In this document: positions 6,066 to 7,627 of the stretch, one piece after another
Layout: each line of letters opens with the position of its first letter
Position numbering within the stretch: position 1 is the stretch's first letter
NCBI GenBank assembly: GCA_038216175.1
Contig: JBBQQG010000094.1
Span: 1-7,627, forward strand
Source: JBBQQG01 sp038216175
Lineage (GTDB): Bacteria > Patescibacteriota > Saccharimonadia > Saccharimonadales > OMJO01
Length of the DNA stretch: 7,627 bases
Direction of reading: 5' to 3'
Made by a program: the position numbers and the translations under genes
Notes under the pieces: model-generated
Seen by the model: the letters and a program-made list of their open reading frames with translations, nothing else
Databases searched by the model: none
What the model was told of the DNA's origin: nothing

Positions 6066-6610
6066 CAGATATGAGGGATTGGTGTTGGGTCCACCACCGC
6101 CATCGCCCATCATCATCTGCGTATGATGATGTGATCCCGGACCAGGTCCATAGGGAGCGCCACCAGGACCCATGTCCGGTGGGGGGAAGCCCCCGTTGGG
6201 TCCGCCATACATCGGCTGCTGCTGACTCTGAGGTCCCTGTTGATGCATGAATGCCATTCCACCCGGCGGGCCCTGATGCATCATGGGTGGACCCCTGTTG
6301 AGGGGAGAGGTGGGAGGAGGCCCACCGCCGACGCCGCCGCCACCGGACGAGGTCCAGGGCTGAAGGAAGTCAAGGTTGGGTGGGGGTCGGGCCTGTTTAG
6401 GCGGGGCTGGCGGCCGATTCGGGTTGGGATAATACTGGATCGTATTGGGGGCACTGGCACGGATCTGGATCTGCGGACCGGGAGGAGGACCGCCACCACT
6501 GGAACCGTCAAAGGGAGACTGACCCGGCTGCAGCTGTTGCGGAGAGTAGCCGGGGAAGCCCGGTGGCGGGGGTCCGTTGTTCATATGCATGCCCGAAATC
6601 ATTCCTGCAC
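6066..6610 (-). CDS. Internal exon of a Pro/Gly/Met/Gln-rich nuclear-type protein
   Basis: The exon is about 545 nt. Its acceptor is excellent (CTGACCTCTTTGCAG, AG 6612-6611) and its donor is strong (CTG|GTATGT, GT 6065-6064). It enters with two bases of a split codon, reads AGMISGMHMNNGPPPPGF onward, and leaves in phase 0 after NPSYL, giving about 181 residues. Composition is dominated by Pro, Gly, Met, Gln and His, with runs such as GPPPPGF, GGGPPPGP, QSQQQP, HHH and MMM. Less biased islands are ASAPNTIQYYPNPNRP and RPPPNLDFLQPW. Such tails are typical of transcriptional co-activators and chromatin factors (BCL9/Legless, SSBP, SS18 and ARID types). The island NTIQYYP recalls the TLQYFP near the C-terminus of vertebrate BCL9, but that is too short for assignment. 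The opposite-strand frames here are shadows. Flanking exons were not located in the window. Confidence 0.75.
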
Positions 6611-6612
6611 CT
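6604..6612 (-). other. Tandem splice acceptor, 6 nt apart
   Basis: On the minus strand TTTGCAG|GTGCAG|GAATG offers two AG acceptors six bases apart (exon starting at 6610 or 6604). Both keep the same frame, so use of the second would simply delete two residues. The first sits directly after the pyrimidine tract and is the likely default. Confidence 0.5.
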
Positions 6613-6848
6613 GCAAAGAGGTCAGTAAAATGATCGATAACTCAAGATCAATCAATAATGAATGCTATGAATCAACCGAATGCCCCATCGATTAATCAAT
6701 CAAGAGAAGTTTGGGCTGATAGTCCGATAATTGAGAATTTTCAAAAACAATCATTTGACCCTTGTCTTCAGATCTCCAGTAAAATCCAAAGATGAAATCT
6801 GCGAACGTTAATTTTACCTTTTTTTAAAACATAATAATCCCTATTATA

Positions 6849-6886
6849 CCGGGTGTAAACCTTATTTTTGGAAACTGTTTCGACTG
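6849..6886. mobile_element. Solitary copy of the inverted-repeat terminus
   Basis: TA (6847-6848) is followed by CCGGGTGTAAACC, then TTATTTTTGGAAACTG. This aligns with the left end of the 2733-3673 element: CCGGGTG, then TTA-x-TTT, GGA and CTG-x-TTT. The orientation implies an element extending rightwards. No matching right end was found before the window ends, so it is truncated, diverged or continues outside. Confidence 0.4.
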
Positions 6887-6889
6887 AAA

Positions 6890-7627
6890 TTTTTCAAAAC
6901 TGGAACATCACAATATCAGTTAGCTTCTGCATTTCGATGGCTCAACATATCCTAGACATTTTTTATTTCACACGATTAAAGTTTTGAATAAGGCAAGAGA
7001 GTACCGGGAAATATGCCAGACGAACCGTGTTTCGACAAAGTGCTCGAGATAATGACAAATAAAAACAAAGGGCCAGAAAGAAAAGTCCATTTCAAAGTTT
7101 TCACGTGTTGAGAAGGTTATTGCGCACCAACGACAACGTTTTCTGGCCGGTTGAAGTCACCAAGAAGAAATGAGAGGGGTTTTGGTAAATCTGAAAATCA
7201 TGTTTTATTCAACAATCAATCAATCAATTGGCGGGTATTGTTGAAACTTTGTAGCTTGCTGCCGGCAGTGGGCAAAACCGAAAATCTCCCTGTCACTGTG
7301 ACTTGTTTTTAAAAAATGCGAACCATGCAAGCAAATCTAATGAATTGTCTGCCAAACAGTTTTAGCCGTTTTGGATTTAAAAGTGTACTCGAGGCGTGCG
7401 ATGACTTTGAATAAAAGTCTCGTCCGTCAAACCATCCAGTTAGCACGCGAATAAAACATCATCGTTATCAGGACAAGGGAAAATTCTCCCCATCAACGAA
7501 CGCTTCGGCCCATGTGCCAATTGGCTTTCTCAATGACAATTAAGACTCCTATCTAATACATAAAAAACTGCAATTTGATCATTTACCAGTCACGCGCTGT
7601 CGCTCCTTGAAGTTATTTCAAAAATGA
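6890..7627. other. Presumed intron of the Pro/Gly-rich gene; no exon supported
   Basis: On the minus strand this lies upstream of the 6610-6066 exon. A donor-like GACTG|GTAAAT occurs at about 7587-7580, and its phase would fit, but stops close upstream leave at most a 30-nt open stretch. An (ATCA)n tract is at 7215-7230. A short plus frame ending in VFWPVEVTKKK (about 7129-7172) is open only from a stop and has no splice support. Nothing else was recognised. Confidence 0.4.

Noticed and set aside
6240..6695. Plus and second minus frames over 6240-6695 rich in Arg/Gly or Pro/Val
   Set aside because: They are shadows of the Pro/Gly-rich exon; GC-rich low-complexity DNA stays open in several frames.
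3181..7392. AGTGTACTCGAG shared between about 3185 (inverted) and 7381, with a variant near 7039
   Set aside because: Only 12 bp match, with limited extension; not distinguishable from chance without a genome-wide count.
7580..7627. Donor-like GACTG|GTAAAT on minus as end of the preceding exon of the Pro/Gly-rich gene
   Set aside because: The phase fits, but in-frame stops lie within about 30 nt and the window ends, so no exon can be supported.

Overview
This looks like a nuclear segment from an invertebrate animal. The few convincing coding blocks are short, GC-rich exons bounded by good GT/AG splice signals and set in AT-rich, repeat-bearing sequence. There are no operons, Shine-Dalgarno sites or long ORFs of a bacterial kind. 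The species cannot be named from the sequence; a 32-nt candidate intron would suit a flatworm, but that is only a hint.

Two loci on the minus strand are reasonably well supported. (1) A Ly6/uPAR-like (three-finger) protein ends at 540. Its terminal exon (1142-540) carries the family signature VHCCEGNLCNG followed by a hydrophobic GPI-anchor-type tail. A 135-nt cysteine-rich exon (2388-2254) joins it in phase 0 across a 1.1-kb AT-rich intron. Further upstream, a 24-nt microexon (2642-2619) and a tentative exon (2731-2675) keep the same phase. (2) At the right, one internal exon (6610-6066) encodes about 181 residues of Pro/Gly/Met/Gln-rich protein, probably part of a nuclear co-activator or scaffold. 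It has a tandem acceptor upstream and a strong donor downstream. Its other exons were not found.

The middle (2.7-6.0 kb) holds mobile DNA and coding-like debris. A 941-bp element with near-identical 26-bp terminal inverted repeats, each abutting TA, lies at 2733-3673, and the style is IS630/Tc1/mariner. Related ends occur at 4957, 5134 and 6849. Between and beside them are short coding-like stretches: a membrane-protein-like piece on minus (4120-3731); and on plus a 48-nt putative microexon, a dynein-heavy-chain-like fragment, an NDUFB10-like C-terminal fragment and a frame-broken charged helical segment ending at 6042. These calls are weak and marked so. Most are probably relics or isolated exons.

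Regions 1-539, 4301-4680 and 6890-7627 contain no gene that can be supported. No prokaryote-type system, CRISPR array, tRNA or rRNA was seen.
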